A stretch of 64,000 nt of DNA from Gnetum montanum (GCA_015680685.1 MNCI01030472.1:1531-65530); one strand, 5' to 3'. Shown: positions 11,026 through 22,898, counted from the first letter of the stretch. The notes: generated by a model not told the origin, from the letters alone. A program made the numbers and translations.

Positions 11026-11899
11026 TGATGAGTCATGAATCTATCGACCTTGATATCAGATACTTGATATCAAAGCCTCAATATCGAAGCCAGGAAGTGA
11101 TGTCGGATATCCGATATCGTCTCCTCTATACTAGCCTATAAATATAGCACTTTGGTGCACAGTTGAGACAACATAACAACAATAAAGAAGATAGTTTTAG
11201 TTCTTAGTTTTTGATAGTCTTTCTTAGAGTTTTGTTATTCCCAGTACATGCATGCAGTGTGATGTTTGTAATCGTACAACATCGTTGTTCGAGTGTCACA
11301 TACTTGGACATGTTATATGACTAGAAATTAAGATCAAGATTACTTCCATCGTTGTACCATCCACTTCGATTATTATTTCCTTTAATTGTTAATTATTTAC
11401 TATTTCCTTTAGTTAACATTTCCATTTATTACTATTTACTATTCCTGTCATTAAGCAAAATGTATACACCTTAGTCACAAGCACTTAAGTCTAAGTACTT
11501 GGTAATCCAACAGTGTATCATTTGGCAGACCCAATGACATATGCTTGGAAATCACAAAAGTAGTCTCACAAAGTCCAAGGTGTGTACAGATGATTAAGAA
11601 TGGATACTCATCACATGTAGGCTAGCTTAGATTTTACTCTCCATTATTCAGTAGCTCAATTAATTCATCTCTTTGTCATCATTAGGAGTGACATAGAATT
11701 AGACAACATCATATGCCTCACTTTGGACTAAACCATACACGACAAAGCTACCACTAGTCCAAGTAGGAAGACAATGAACTGCGATTAGAGCATACCAATC
11801 TAGATACCACAACTAGTCCCATCCACAGAATTCGATCAGATTGTGCATGAATGCTTGTGATTCATATGGTTGAGCATAGGGGTACCTCGCCGCTCATAA
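11026..11899 (+). mobile_element. P1 5' LTR
   Basis: It starts TGATGAGTCATGAATC. U3 hexamers sit at 11052, 11066 (both GATATC), 11080 (AATATC), 11099 (GATGTC) and 11113 (GATATC), and TATAAATA starts at 11137. The spacings are 14, 14, 19, 14 and 24. The end reads GGGGTACCTCGCCGCTCATAA, the last CA being mutated from TCA. Confidence 0.85.
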
Positions 11900-11917
11900 T
11901 TCGCACCATTGCCAAGG
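11900..11917 (+). promoter_or_regulatory. P1 primer binding site, degraded tRNA-Asp type
   Basis: TTCGCACCATTGCCAAGG aligns with TTGGCGCCATTGCCAGGG of E1 at the same position after the LTR, with several substitutions. Confidence 0.65.
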
Positions 11918-12180
11918 ATGGTGCTAGTCATCTAGATTAGTTATATCATACATGATCATTGTAATGGTATTAACAATATATCTTTCAGAAAATATTAACT
12001 CACACACACCATAAACTAACAACAATGTCTCTCTCACACAGCAGTGACAATGCACTGTATAACGAACAAATTCATTGGAGAAATAATGAGATATAAGATG
12101 AAGAAAATTCGAGTGACCAACCTTATGCAAGGGTTTCTTATGATCATAACCACCTTGATGACACTTAAAGACTACATTCA

Positions 12181-13485
12181 CCTAAGGCAAACAATCTTGG
12201 AGGAGATGATGTAAGTCATGAACTAGGGAAGACATCAAGGCCTAAGACCTCCTCAAAACCCAAAAACAATAAATCAAAGGACCCTGAAGAACACCATACC
12301 AGCCATGGCAAACCTTTCAATTCCTCATCTTCCTCTTTCCCTTCAATGTCTAGTTCTAATGAAGATGAACGTAGGTATGGAGATAAGGCTCTACTAAAGG
12401 TTTGAACTAAAAATCAAAATCAAACCCACGAAAAAATTCAAAGACGTCACCATGAACATAGATAGCATCATCACGATCAAATGAATAGAGATAGAAATTT
12501 CCCTCACAACCTATTTAATGATGATGAATCCTTATTGGCCATTAAGATCCTAATGCATATCACAGAGGTCATTAAGAAATCTCGCAGGGATCGCAAAAAG
12601 AGTCATCTACCTAGGCTTGATATGGATAATATTCCTAAATTTGCAAGATGTTATGATTTAGATCCACAACATCATTTACAAGCCTTCCATGATGCCTATG
12701 TTTTCTACAACATTGAAAGTGAGTGGAAAAAGCTTAAACTCTTTCCTAGGAAGCTAAGTCATAAAGCTGAAGTGTGGTATAGATCGTTGAGACCGAATTC
12801 AATCTAACAATGGTCCATAATGCTAGAACTTTTTAACGAGAAATACTAAACCTATGCAAGGGTGTCCAACCTGAGGAGATGGATCCAAGAGTGGAAGCAA
12901 GAACAACATGAACCCTTGAACATGGCCTTAGATAGATATTATGCCTTACTAAATAGATGCCCAAGCAATGGTTTCTCTGAGAACAGGCACCTTCTCCACA
13001 TCATAGATGAACTTCGTAATGAAACAAGGGAGACCCTTAGGATGTATGCCTGAGGGCAATTATACGAGCTCCAAGCCCATCAGATCCAAGATCTAATCAA
13101 GCATGTGGCAAAAGAAGAAGGAGAGATATGCAAATGGGAGAATCTCTAGAAATATTAATGGAACCCAACTCTTCAATAAAAAGAGGTCCAAATCTATGGT
13201 AAGGAGAACAAAATCGCTCTCAATAAGGTGATTCTGCAACAAAATTTGCCAATACAGAAGTCTATTAATGAACTTAAAGCAAAGTTTAATAGGATGTCCA
13301 AATGGATATATGAAAATGTTACAACTCTCGTTGAGATGGTCAAGGAGAGGATTATCCAAAATAAGCCAAGTGATCACAATAAACAAAGGATAAAGAACCA
13401 AGAAATAGCTAGGAACACTTTTTGGCAAACGAGAAAAATGGCTAACGAAAATGAGGCTATAGACTCAAGCATAGACAAAGATAAT
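12181..13485 (+). pseudogene. gag: P1 gag remnant, N-terminal and capsid part
   Basis: This is a broken Gag frame. The Ser/charged linker is visible near 12300-12400. The plant retrotransposon Gag (capsid) region lies at 12481-13053, with the motifs LDMDNIPKF, HHLQAFHDA, WKKLKLFP and W-Y-R-S-L, and the MLELFNEKY and NLRRWIQEW blocks. A coiled C-terminal part follows at 13200-13480. In-frame stops (for example after W-Y-R-S-L-R-P-N-S-I) separate the pieces. M2 inserted at 13485, just before the zinc knuckle, which continues at 20415. The same blocks in the same order occur in M2, E1 and E2. Confidence 0.8.
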
Positions 13486-14284
13486 TGATGAGTGGTGAGG
13501 TACCCCTACACTCAACCATACGAATACAAGCGTTACACGCGTGATCCGGTGAAACTCCAAGGACTAAGTGCTTACGCGCCCTAATGGAACACTTAAGGTT
13601 AATCAATTGTTGTCTTCCCAGACTTACTTGTATTGTCATGGTTGTATGGTTAAGTAAGTCTGAGGTATATGATTTTTATGTCTTTTATCTTTTTAATGCC
13701 TTATGCTAAGAGGGAAGGGTGAAGAGACTAAATGCCTAACTTTCATTAACTAAGTTCTAATTATCCTAGCATCAGTATCTGTTCCCACCTTCCATACATA
13801 CCCTGAACCAGTGCAATGCTACTCGGATTACCAAACGCTACTTGTTACTAGGTTACCAAGAGTTACACATGTGCTCGAAGCGATCGTACTGAATGCACTT
13901 AACTAGGAGAGTTAAGGGTTGAGAAAGATCAATTATCTTAAAAAGCATTTAAACATTCAACAGTAATTAAGTCCTTTTTAGCTTAGTCCATGTACTGCAA
14001 ATTTTATATAAAGTTTGTCTTTATTGCCATACACAAATGTGTGCTCAAGTACAATTTGCTCGAATAAAGATCCGTTCACTTTGAGACTCCTACTACGGGC
14101 ACATGGAAATTATTCTATCTCTGGAATGGTAAAACTGCTAGAGTTTAGCTAAGGGTCTAGATCTAGATGAGAAAACAAGGGAAAGTTGCCTCTTATTTAT
14201 AGAATTGGCAACGGGCTATGATATCGCATACGCGATATCGCAAGGGCCGACGCGATATCGTGTACACAATATCGCGGCTCATCA
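13486..14284 (-). mobile_element. M2 3' LTR
   Basis: In minus-strand sense it runs from TGATGAGCCGCG (14284) to CCACTCATCA (13486). Hexamers (plus coordinates) start at 14268, 14254, 14234 and 14220, spaced 14, 20 and 14. TATAAATA lies at 14201-14194, 24 bases beyond the last hexamer. Confidence 0.9.
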
Positions 14285-14302
14285 TACCCCCATGATTGAA
14301 TG
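14285..14302 (-). promoter_or_regulatory. M2 terminal polypurine tract
   Basis: On the minus strand CATTCAATCATGGGGGTA precedes the 3' LTR directly. It is the plus-strand DNA primer site, and is nearly identical to P1's tract at 26330-26347. Confidence 0.8.
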
Positions 14303-16113
14303 AAAACTCATCCTTGAGTTCCTTACAAAATATTGGGAAGGTATGGGATTATTGACTTGAATGATACTAATGGTGAATGGGGTGACATGTGAATGGATCA
14401 TCATTACAATACATGGCAAACTTAGTGTTCATGACAACAAGAGTGAACACTATACACATTTGACATCCCGCCTTATTTGGTAGCTGAGAGAGAAGAGATA
14501 GAGAAAAGAAGAAGTTTGCTGCTGCCAATGCCAAGATTGTGCCTTCCGTTATCCATCCATAAGCACATCATCAATCTTTTTCCTTGCATAACTGCTTCAG
14601 CACCAGTCCATTCCAAGGGTTTCCTCCAGGTCCAATCCATTGTTGTATGATTGCCGTCTGCACACACAACACAGTCTAATATTAGCAAGGGTAAATGAAT
14701 CACAATGCAGTTAATACCTTGCCTCGGTGTAAGGTCCATTGGCTGAGTTGTGATATGGCTAATGCAGATCTAGAGTTATAATACTGGTGGCTATCCAAGG
14801 TGTAGGGGTTAAGAGAAAATTAAAAAAAAATTAGACCAAGACCCCCATGACTGAGAGCGAACCTCTGGTAGTGATAGAATGGAAAAAGATAAGGAATAAG
14901 AAAGATGGAGAAAAAGAAATAACGACAATGCCGATAAAATGGATGTCAAATATGGAAATGAACAAAATAATTGGTGATTGTAGAGATGTTTAAGGAAAAG
15001 AAGTTAACGGATGCACCAAATAGGAATGCTAGTGGGTCCTCCCCAAAGCAGGCTCATGCCCTTAATGCCTTGACATTCCCACATTCAAAGAGTCTGTAGG
15101 CTCTAGGAATGTCATTCGAAGACAAGAGTTAAATTCTTAACCACAAGAGTTTACCAAAAAGAAAACAATGCATCAACCAAAATATGGACTTTTAACACAA
15201 CTAGCAATGAGGTGATGAATGGAGAAAGAATGATGGCAAGAAGAGAATGGAATAGAGTCTCAAGAATAAGGTGGTGTACAGCCGCTTGTGTATTAATGGT
15301 TAATGTGACTTAGTAGATCTCATTCTAAATCCAGCCTCAACCAAACCACATCTAGTGACTTCGCATTAATACATTCGGTCAATCCATCCACCTGAAGTAA
15401 CATGAATGCCTCCACCAAAGAGTCACCACCATTCTGACAAAACGAACAAGGAGAAAGTAGGAAGCGAGAAGGGCCTTAATTAGAGGGAACATTTTTATTT
15501 AGTTCCATAACCATTGCTTGTAGCCCAAATGATTATTTCATCTAAGGGATGTGCTTTGAATTCCCCCTATTTTATTTTATTTTTTTTTTTTGCGTGAGAA
15601 CCCCACCATGCAAAGACTTCTTATTTTTATTAGCTTAGCTTCTCGATGATGGAGTAGCGTCAAAATGGTACGGGAGACTCAAGAAGAAAACATCCAAGCA
15701 CCTAAGAGAATGGCCAGCACAAATGCATCAAGTTCCCTTGAAGTTACACCCTTTCAATCCTTGAGTCTTTCTTTAGTTTGAGAAATACCCAATCACCAAT
15801 TCGTTGATAGTTCTTATTATTGAGAAAGGGGAATGTACAGTTCCAAGCCAAGGGAGACCATAGAAATTCATGGATGCATGGATGACATGGACTTATTGCC
15901 TACTATACCAAAAGAACCATACCTTAGTATCACCATCACAACTTAAAGGTAAAAACCAAACATTAGCAATCAATGAAATACAGTTCATACCATCTTCGGA
16001 GCACTTATTAAGTGACAAACTTAACAAAAACAAAACAAAAAAAAATAAACATACAAATAAATGAAGAAGTATGAACGATGTTGTAAAACAAAAACAAGAA
16101 GAGTTAAAGAAAT
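14303..16113 (-). other. M2 post-pol non-coding region
   Basis: On the minus strand, 15600-15540 (AATTCAAAGCACATCCCTTA) and 15060-15020 (TGGGGAGGACCCA) match the region after integrase in E1 (52570 and 53080). An internal polypurine-like motif occurs at 14857-14840. The hexamer/TATA block and ORF3 found in E1 and P1 are absent. The 89-codon frame at 14739-14473 is unrecognised and probably not coding. Confidence 0.65.
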
Positions 16114-17166
16114 TTATAAAACAAAAAATGTGTAAAACAAAAACTTAAAAAGAGACTGAGGGCTTTGATTGATCAGCATAGGTGGCCATCTCCCCCATGA
16201 TTGAATTGAAAGGGAGAGATCCGAAATAATAAATGTCCAACTTCTCCCCATTGATGTTTTCAAGCTAAGGGTTGGAAGTTGGTGACACTCTTGCTCTAGT
16301 GTATATATGTTTTCGACATGGCAGCGAGTTGGTCCCCCAATTAGTTCCATGCATATTGGTGAGTTGCTCTCTTGATTAGCTGTCAACCACTGGGTGTTTT
16401 CTTGTTGTGTGGTTGCTACATATAGGCACCTTTGTATGTTAACCTCTGGTGCACACCGGTTGCATGCAGGCAATGTTGAACATTCCTATACGCAATCACA
16501 CCATGTATCACTGTATGTGATGCATGGAACTTTCTTCTTCTTGATCTTTCCACAAGTGTTTTCCTTAGATATTTCCAAGGAAAGATCATGGATTCCTAGG
16601 CATGCATTCACGGTACTTAGCTATGCCCTTCCCATTATTATTGGGAAGTCCCCTTTGTCATTGTTGACTTGTATCACTAGGAAATCAGCTGGGTATGACC
16701 AACAACACACAGTGGTAACGATGTCCTCCACCAGTCCCAAAGGAATAATGATGGACTGGTCATCCAACTCTAAGTGAATATTGTTCTTCTTTAGTGGAGG
16801 CAGGTTCCAGGCTTTATACATCTCTTGTGATATTAAGTTGACTTCAGAACCTGAGTCCAGAAGAGCTTTACGTGGTTCATTCCCAACAACTTGGAGGTAA
16901 ATTAAGGGACTTCCAGGATTAGAGAATTTCTTGGGAAGGTGGCCCTCCTTGATCCAGTCAATGATGGTATGTGTTAACATAACCGTATGTGTTGAGCTCT
17001 GTTTTTGGTTTAAAGGGAGCTTCAAAGCCTTATTTGATGGAGGAACATTCGGAGGCTTAACCGCTTGTGGTTGTGAGAGCTTGTTTCGACTGTTGGTTCT
17101 GAAAAAAGGTCTTCTCTTTGTACAGTTGTCAGAACCAGCAGTGGGTTGAAGGTTTACAGCTCTCAT
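16114..17166 (-). pseudogene. M2 protease and following linker
   Basis: An open stretch of 181 codons (17166-16621) holds a retroviral-type aspartic protease. The catalytic ALLDSGS is at residues 101-107 (Asp104-Ser105-Gly106), and the flap-side motif ends in FPIIMGRA. Downstream, a broken linker (16473-16114) corresponds to the protease-RT spacer of E1 and E2. The frame then ends and no RT follows. The usual role is cleaving the Gag-Pol polyprotein. The catalytic triad is intact here, unlike E1 where Ser is replaced by Leu. The frame is disconnected from gag by a stop or frameshift. Confidence 0.85.
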
Positions 17167-19477
17167 AACATTGTGTTGCTACGATTGAGTGGGGAGTTCC
17201 CCTTGCATTGCTAGAGTAGGTGGTAGTGGAGCTATTAGTGTAAGAGTTGCGGGTGGATTTAGAGGATGGTATGCGTGCGGTGTGTCTCTCCCGGGAGAAG
17301 GATTTTTATAGTACTCCCAAGCTTGGTAGTGACATTGTGGGGTAGCGTGATCGACAGAGTCACTTGGAGAGATTGGCTACTGCACGTAGTAGCCATATGG
17401 ATCCGGTTATCGATAAGGGTATTGTTGCCTTGCCAGTGGCATCCCCAATGACTATGGGTATTTCCACTGCTGGTGTTGCTCAATAGGTTGTGGTGGAGTT
17501 CCACTTGGATAATACGTTAAGGGTTGGTAGAACTGCTTTGGGTTACCTTGGGGATAAGGTAACCTTCGGGGTGCTTGTCGTTTGTTGAGTCATGGGTTGA
17601 GTGCATACACCCCAGACTCTTGCAGATGTGAGATTATTGGGCAACATCCCTTAGGATGATCATACTGGCATATCTCACATCCACCGTCATTATCAGTATC
17701 AGAATCCACAACCTCTTCGGTGATAACTATTTTACCCTTACCTTTGTTACGTGCATGGTCCAAATCCCTTTTCTTATTTTTATCATAGTCACTCCTTCGC
17801 TCCTTAGACTCCTCTACGATTTTTAGAATGGTTTCAAATCTACTATCTAAGGAGTCCCACATTTGATCTACCTTAGCCAACACTTCTATTTTTAATTTCT
17901 GGAGCTGCAAGGTTTTCCTATTCACCAACTCTTCAAGTGGTGACTCATCCTCCTCCTCACAGAATCTCACTCCCCTTTTTTAGAGGGAAGGATCGCGGTT
18001 GTACTCCTCCACACTTTCTCTCTTACGTAGCTCTCCTTCTTCCTTAGCTACTTGCTCCAAAAATCTATGGATCTGATGGGACCTAAGCTCAGATAATCTC
18101 CCTTGAGCATATGTTCCAAGGGTTCTCCTAGTTTCATGCCTAAGTCCATCTACGAGATGGCGTAGTTGATCCTGCTGCGAATAACCATGGCCCGAGCAAG
18201 GGTTCATGAGTTCCCTGTTTCCATCCTTGGATTTGCTTTCGCAAGTTGGACACTTAGGAGTATGTTTGATACTTATCATTAAACAGTTCTAGCATCGTAG
18301 TCCACCTTCTAATGGTTTCCAGTTCTAAGGACCAGTACCAGCTTTCCGCTTCTTTTATTAGTATCCTTGAAAATAACTTTAATTTTTGCCACTTGTTCTC
18401 GATGTTCTGCAAGGCACAGGCATCGTGAAATGCCTGTAAGTGATTCTGAGGATCAGCGTTGCATCCCCCCTCAAATCGTGGGATATTATTCATGTCTAGT
18501 CTCTTGATCTTGCTATCATTATGGTGCCTTGTAGGTATTCTAATGACCTCCGTAATGTCTAACATGCTTTGGGTTGCAAGTAGGGGTTCTTCGTGGTCAT
18601 TTCTCTCATAGCGTCTATGATGTCTATGTAGTTCCCTACTTTTTCTTCTTTCATGCCTTGATTCTCAAGAGTGCCCTTTTCCTCGCTCTTGACTCTCTCG
18701 TTGAGGTCTCTCATTTTTCTTACCCTTATCCTCACGATTAGGTTCCTTATGACTGCGTCCTGATGTTGAAGGAGAGGGTGAATGCGATGATGAAGGTAAA
18801 GAAGAGGGCGAACCATTGCCATGAAGATATTTCCTACCTTCTCTTTGGTGGTCCCAGCTCCAATCGTGATGACGATTAGAATGCTCATCCTTATCATGTG
18901 TCCATGTTCCCTCGTTGAACACTTGGTGTTCGTGGGGATCAGAACCAAGGTTGTGAATCATGGAGCGAAGGTTCTAATACACCACCTCCTCACCATTGTT
19001 AGGAGGGGGAACATCATTTTGTGAAGAACCTATTAAAGTAGGTTCACCACCCTTAATTTTTCTTATGACGGGTGAAGCATTATGGGGTCCTTTTCCCTTC
19101 AAAGATGTGTGGTAACTCTCCTGCCGCAAGTCCCATTGACGTTGTGATTGTGTGGGATGGTAGTCCCTTGCATTGTAATTGCATGCAATGTACTCAGCAT
19201 ATAATTGTGACATGCCTATTTGTGCAAGGGCATGAAGGAGCATGTTGGGAGCTGCTCTATCTAGAGGCAACACTATGTTACCCTCCAAGTCTCTCCAACG
19301 TAGTTGTTCGTCTTGATGGAAGACAAAGGTAAAGTTGGGTATATATTCATCATGATGAATATATACCACACTAAATTGTTGAGGAACTGGCGGATTTTGG
19401 TTATGTGTGTTGTGCCGCCAACTGTCTCTAGTGTTGTTCCTAGGTGATGAAGTGCTTTTGTTCAAAGAAGAAGACAT
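17167..19477 (-). pseudogene. gag: M2 gag
   Basis: This is the best-preserved gag of the window, in several open pieces. The N-terminal domain is at 19477-18974 (starting M-S-S-S, with FTFVFHQDEQL and GNIVLPLDRAAP). A charged Ser/His-rich linker spans 18961-18600. The capsid-type Gag domain is at 18565-18000 (LDMNNIPRFEGG, HLQAFHDA, WQKLKLF, WYWSLELETI, MLELFNDKY). A coiled C-terminal part follows at 17970-17720. The zinc knuckle CEICQYDHPKGCC is near 17690-17640, with the spacing CX2CX3HX4C. A Pro/Gln/Tyr-rich tail leads to the protease. The role is particle assembly and RNA packaging in the cytoplasm. Frameshifts and stops prevent a full-length product. Confidence 0.88.
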
Positions 19478-19601
19478 TTTAGTCTTGTTCAATGTGCTGT
19501 TTACCGTTATGTTGTTTTTCTCTTGATTAACCCTAAGGGTTCGTTTTAGCTCCTAACAATGTGAATGATTTCCTATGTTCTACGTAGTGCACAAACAACT
19601 A

Positions 19602-19622
19602 AGTCCCCAGCAACGGCGCCAA
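19602..19622 (-). promoter_or_regulatory. M2 primer binding site (tRNA-Asp)
   Basis: On the minus strand TTGGCGCCGTTGCTGGGGAC directly follows the 5' LTR. It is the complement of the 3' end of plant tRNA-Asp(GTC) with one mismatch. Confidence 0.88.
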
Positions 19623-20409
19623 TGATGAGTGGCGAGGTACCCCTACACTCAACCATACGAATACGAGCATTACACGCATGATCCGGTCGAACTCCAAGGA
19701 CTAAGTGCTTACGCGCCCTAATGGAACACTTAAGGTTAATCAATCGTTGTCTTCCTAGACTTACTTGTATTGTCACGGTTGTATGGTTAAGTAAGTCTGA
19801 GGTATATGATTTTTATGTCTTTTATCTTTTTAACGCCTTATGCTAAGAGGGAAGGGTGAAGAGACTAAATGCCTAACTTTCATTAACTAAGTTCTAATTA
19901 TCCTAGCATCAGTATCCATGCAATGCTACTGGGATTACCAAACGTTACTCGTTACTGGGTTACCAAGCGTTACACACATGCTCAAAGCGATCGTACTGAA
20001 TGCACTTAACTAGGAGAGTTAAGGGTTGAGAAAGATTAATTATCTAAGAAAGCATTTAAACATTCAACAGTAATTAAGTCCTATTTAGCTTAGTCCATGT
20101 ACTGCAAGGTTTATCAGAAACTTCATCTTTATTGCCATACACAAATGTGTGCTCATGTACAATTTGCTCGAATAAAGATTCGTTCACTTTAAGACTCCTA
20201 CTTTTAGCACATGGAAATTATTCTATCTATGGAATGGTAAAATTACCAGAGTTTAGCTAAGGATCTAGATCTAGATGAGGAAACTAGGGAAAGCTACCTC
20301 TTATTTATAGAATTGGCGACGGGCTACGATATTGCATACGCGATATCGCAGGGGCCGACGTAATATCGCGTACGCGATATCGCAGCCCATGCAATATCGC
20401 GGCTCATCA
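19623..20409 (-). mobile_element. M2 5' LTR
   Basis: Hexamers (plus starts) are at 20393 (AATATC), 20376 (GATATC), 20362 (AATATC), 20342 (GATATC) and 20328 (GATATT), spaced 17, 14, 20 and 14. TATAAATA (minus) lies at 20309-20302, 24 bases on. The termini are TGATGAG...CTCATCA. Confidence 0.9.
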
Positions 20410-20414
20410 ATAAT

Positions 20415-21350
20415 GGATGTGACATTTGCATATATGACCATCCAAAGGGCCATTACCCAGTCTTATTACATCTATAGGAGTATTGGGTAAGTGCCTTAAA
20501 TCCAAAGTTTGTACAAAGGCACATGCCCAGGAGATTTCCTCTTCCACAAGGTAATTATGGACAGTCCCACAACTGATCGTACCATCCTAAGGGGACTTAT
20601 CACCAACCTCAACATGGTCATCAACCACAGTGGCAACTACCATAATCGTGGGGAAGGCCACCACCAAATTAGCCCTATTTGTCAAATTGCACGAATATTA
20701 TGTTCAACACCCTATTTCTCCAACTAGTTCTACATCCTTTACTTCAAATCACCACTACCACTCTCTCGAGTACCATCAACCCATGACATCCCTTGAGGGA
20801 TCACCACCTCGCACCTCTTACCATCCATCCTACCCTTGATATCCTCCTACTCCACCACATTACAAGCCACGACTAATGACACAAGAAGGTTTCACACCAC
20901 AATATCAACAAATAAATGTCACTTGTGTTTCAAATGTGCATAAACATGCTAACACCAATGGGTCTCAACCACAACATCAGAAACATCCCTTCTAGAGGAA
21001 AGGTCATAAGCCAAAGCAAACCACGCATGGATCCATCACATCATCCAAACCAACACAATGTCAATCTAGTGCACCACCTTCCTTTTCACAACCAATGTCC
21101 TTTGATCATACACAAGGGTCACCGTCCATCATTACTCCAATCCCAAACCCAAACAATGAATCTAATAGTATGGGGAGACAAACAAATCCATGCATACCAT
21201 ATCATGATCAAGGGTGTGATCATGGGCCAAACATCTATAACATTAACACACCTCATACCCTGAACCACGATACATTTAACAATCACGTGTGTGACCAACG
21301 ATTTTTCTAGCCAGCCACAACACCACCAAAAGACACTCATTGGCTAGGCC
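20415..21350 (+). pseudogene. gag: P1 gag remnant, zinc knuckle and Pro-rich C-terminus
   Basis: It continues P1 gag after the M2 insertion. The knuckle reads G-C-D-I-C-I-Y-D-H-P-K-G-H-Y-P, with the final Cys of CX2CX3HX4C changed to Tyr. It is followed by a Pro/Gln/Tyr/His-rich tail interrupted by stops. It ends abruptly near 21350, where post-pol non-coding sequence begins, marking the pol deletion. Confidence 0.75.
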
Positions 21351-22850
21351 ATGAATTATTATCAATGTTTCATACATGCATGGATCCTATTTATCCACTT
21401 ATTAATCCTTCTCACTGCCAAATGTTTAGTTGTGGAGGTTAGGCCCACCACCCCCCCACCCCCCACACTAATTCTAAGCTTTAGGATTCTTAAGTGTTTT
21501 TCATCTTTTTGTTTTACAATTTGTTGTCATTTTTCAATTTTTTGAAACAATTCTTCCTATTTCTTCCAATTTTTTCTATTTGTTGTTTTCATCTTCTTTG
21601 TTAGTAATCTCGCTTGTGAATAAAACAATCATATTGCCCATTGAGATGAGGTTTTCTCTATGTTGTCAAGTCATAAGGGACTAATTATTTGGACATTGAT
21701 ACCATGACATCCATCCACCCATTCCATTAATAAGAGGTTCTTACTCTGGTCATAATGACATCCTTTTTCATCATGAGACTAAAAATAACTTCATAATCAT
21801 TGTGTCTAGGTAGAAGAGTGTAGAACCAAGGTAAAACGTAAGGGGTGTGACATTAAGGGGATTTGTGGATTCTCTTTGGCCACTTCTGTATGTTCTATCA
21901 TGTTGCTGAGGTTGTAACCATATCCTTGTAGATCTAACAAAAAATGAGAATAAGAGTAACCTAAAACAACACTAAATAAGCTTCTACAGGTCCCACTAGA
22001 AAGACATGTACCCATGCTTGAAGGTTGGCAGCTTGTCAAAACCCTAAAAAAAATGTGTGCCATAATAAAGCTCCTCCCTTGGACAAAACTCCAAGTGATG
22101 TTACTGCTCGCAACTATGATAGTCTTATGATTGTCTACCGATGTCATGAAACGATGCGATGTCAGTGCAATGTGGTATGGACTTGGTTTGAATCTTGGAA
22201 AGAAGGGCTCATGATTATTTAACCTTTAATAACACACAAGGTTTCATTATGCCCAGGGTAAGACACCTCATGTCCCAATTTCTACAATCCTTTCTACAGT
22301 CCNAGGTAAGACACCTCATGTCCCAATTTCTACAATCCTTTCTACAGTCCATCTCATCTCGTTGTCTGGGTGATCATAACTTATGGTTTTGTGTAATATA
22401 CAGTTATTATCTTGAATTGGTGGTTTTAACATGTGTTTTTTTGCACATGTATTACATTCAACCCCTTTAGTGCCTATGGACATTTTTAAGTGTGGTTAAA
22501 CAAGGGCGTTAATGACTGACGCTTGCTTTGGGAAGGATCCACTTGTGTAACTTTTGTGACTTGTACTTGTTTAACACAACCACATTACTCTTCACCTTCT
22601 AAGCACTCAATTGTTACATTTTGTTGTTTCTCTTCTTATGTAACTTGATCTGTCCACAACCTCGATTTCAACATCCTTTTTCTTGCTTCTTCCAAAGCTT
22701 TTCACATCAACTCCACCTTATCATAATTTTAGTACCTCAAACTAATTTTCCACTTATCCCAAAACTATGGACCTAACCTCAAACCTTCCAACCAATCACA
22801 AAGCTTCATTTTCCATGCTCATTTGCCCCATTTGGTGCTTATTTTTGGAC
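21351..22850 (+). other. P1 post-pol non-coding region
   Basis: T-rich sequence alignable to 51780-53340 of E1 (GTTGTGGAGGTTAGGCCCACC, and CTTTTTGTTTTACA at 21510). A single N at 22303 sits between exact 46-bp duplicates and is an assembly join. Confidence 0.6.
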
Positions 22851-22853
22851 CCT

Positions 22854-22898
22854 GATATCACATACCTGATATCGGGTCATAGAAAACCTATATATATG
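22854..22898 (+). promoter_or_regulatory. P1 internal promoter-like block upstream of ORF3
   Basis: Two GATATC hexamers start at 22854 and 22868 (14 bases apart) and a TATA box (TATATATAT) starts at 22889, 21 bases after the second. The pair TGATATCA-N-ATAC-N-TGATATC matches the pair in P1's own 5' LTR at 11051-11071, with 19 of 24 bases identical by eye. ORF3's ATG lies about 560 bases downstream. Confidence 0.6.

Larger units (their letters stand above)
13486..20409 (-). mobile_element. M2: internally deleted Athila/Tat-like element nested in P1 gag
   Basis: M2 runs on the minus strand. The 5' LTR is 20409-19623, the 3' LTR 14284-13486, and the target duplication ATAAT lies at 13481-13485 and 20410-20414. 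Internally, in minus-strand order, it has tRNA-Asp primer site, gag, protease and post-protease linker, then a jump at about 16110 to the post-pol non-coding region, and the polypurine tract. RT, RNase H, integrase and ORF3 are missing. Over the first roughly 310 bases of the two LTRs I count about 10 substitutions, mostly transitions, so it is younger than its host P1, as nesting requires. Confidence 0.92.

Noticed and set aside
11052-11118. GATATC words as phosphate-response (P1BS, GNATATNC) or evening-type elements
   Set aside because: Only one instance (GGATATCC at 11105) fits P1BS, and other family members replace GATATC by GTATAC/GTCGAC while keeping the spacing.
13486-13560. LTR terminal blocks seemed at first to form about 45-bp terminal inverted repeats
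   Set aside because: The apparent inversion comes from comparing plus- and minus-oriented elements. Within one LTR only TGATGA/TCATCA is inverted.
14473-14739. 89-codon minus ORF in M2 with intron-like GTATTA...TGTGTGCAG, possible captured gene fragment
   Set aside because: The implied intron is only about 60 bases, I recognise no homology, and E1/P1 offer no counterpart. Too weak to call.
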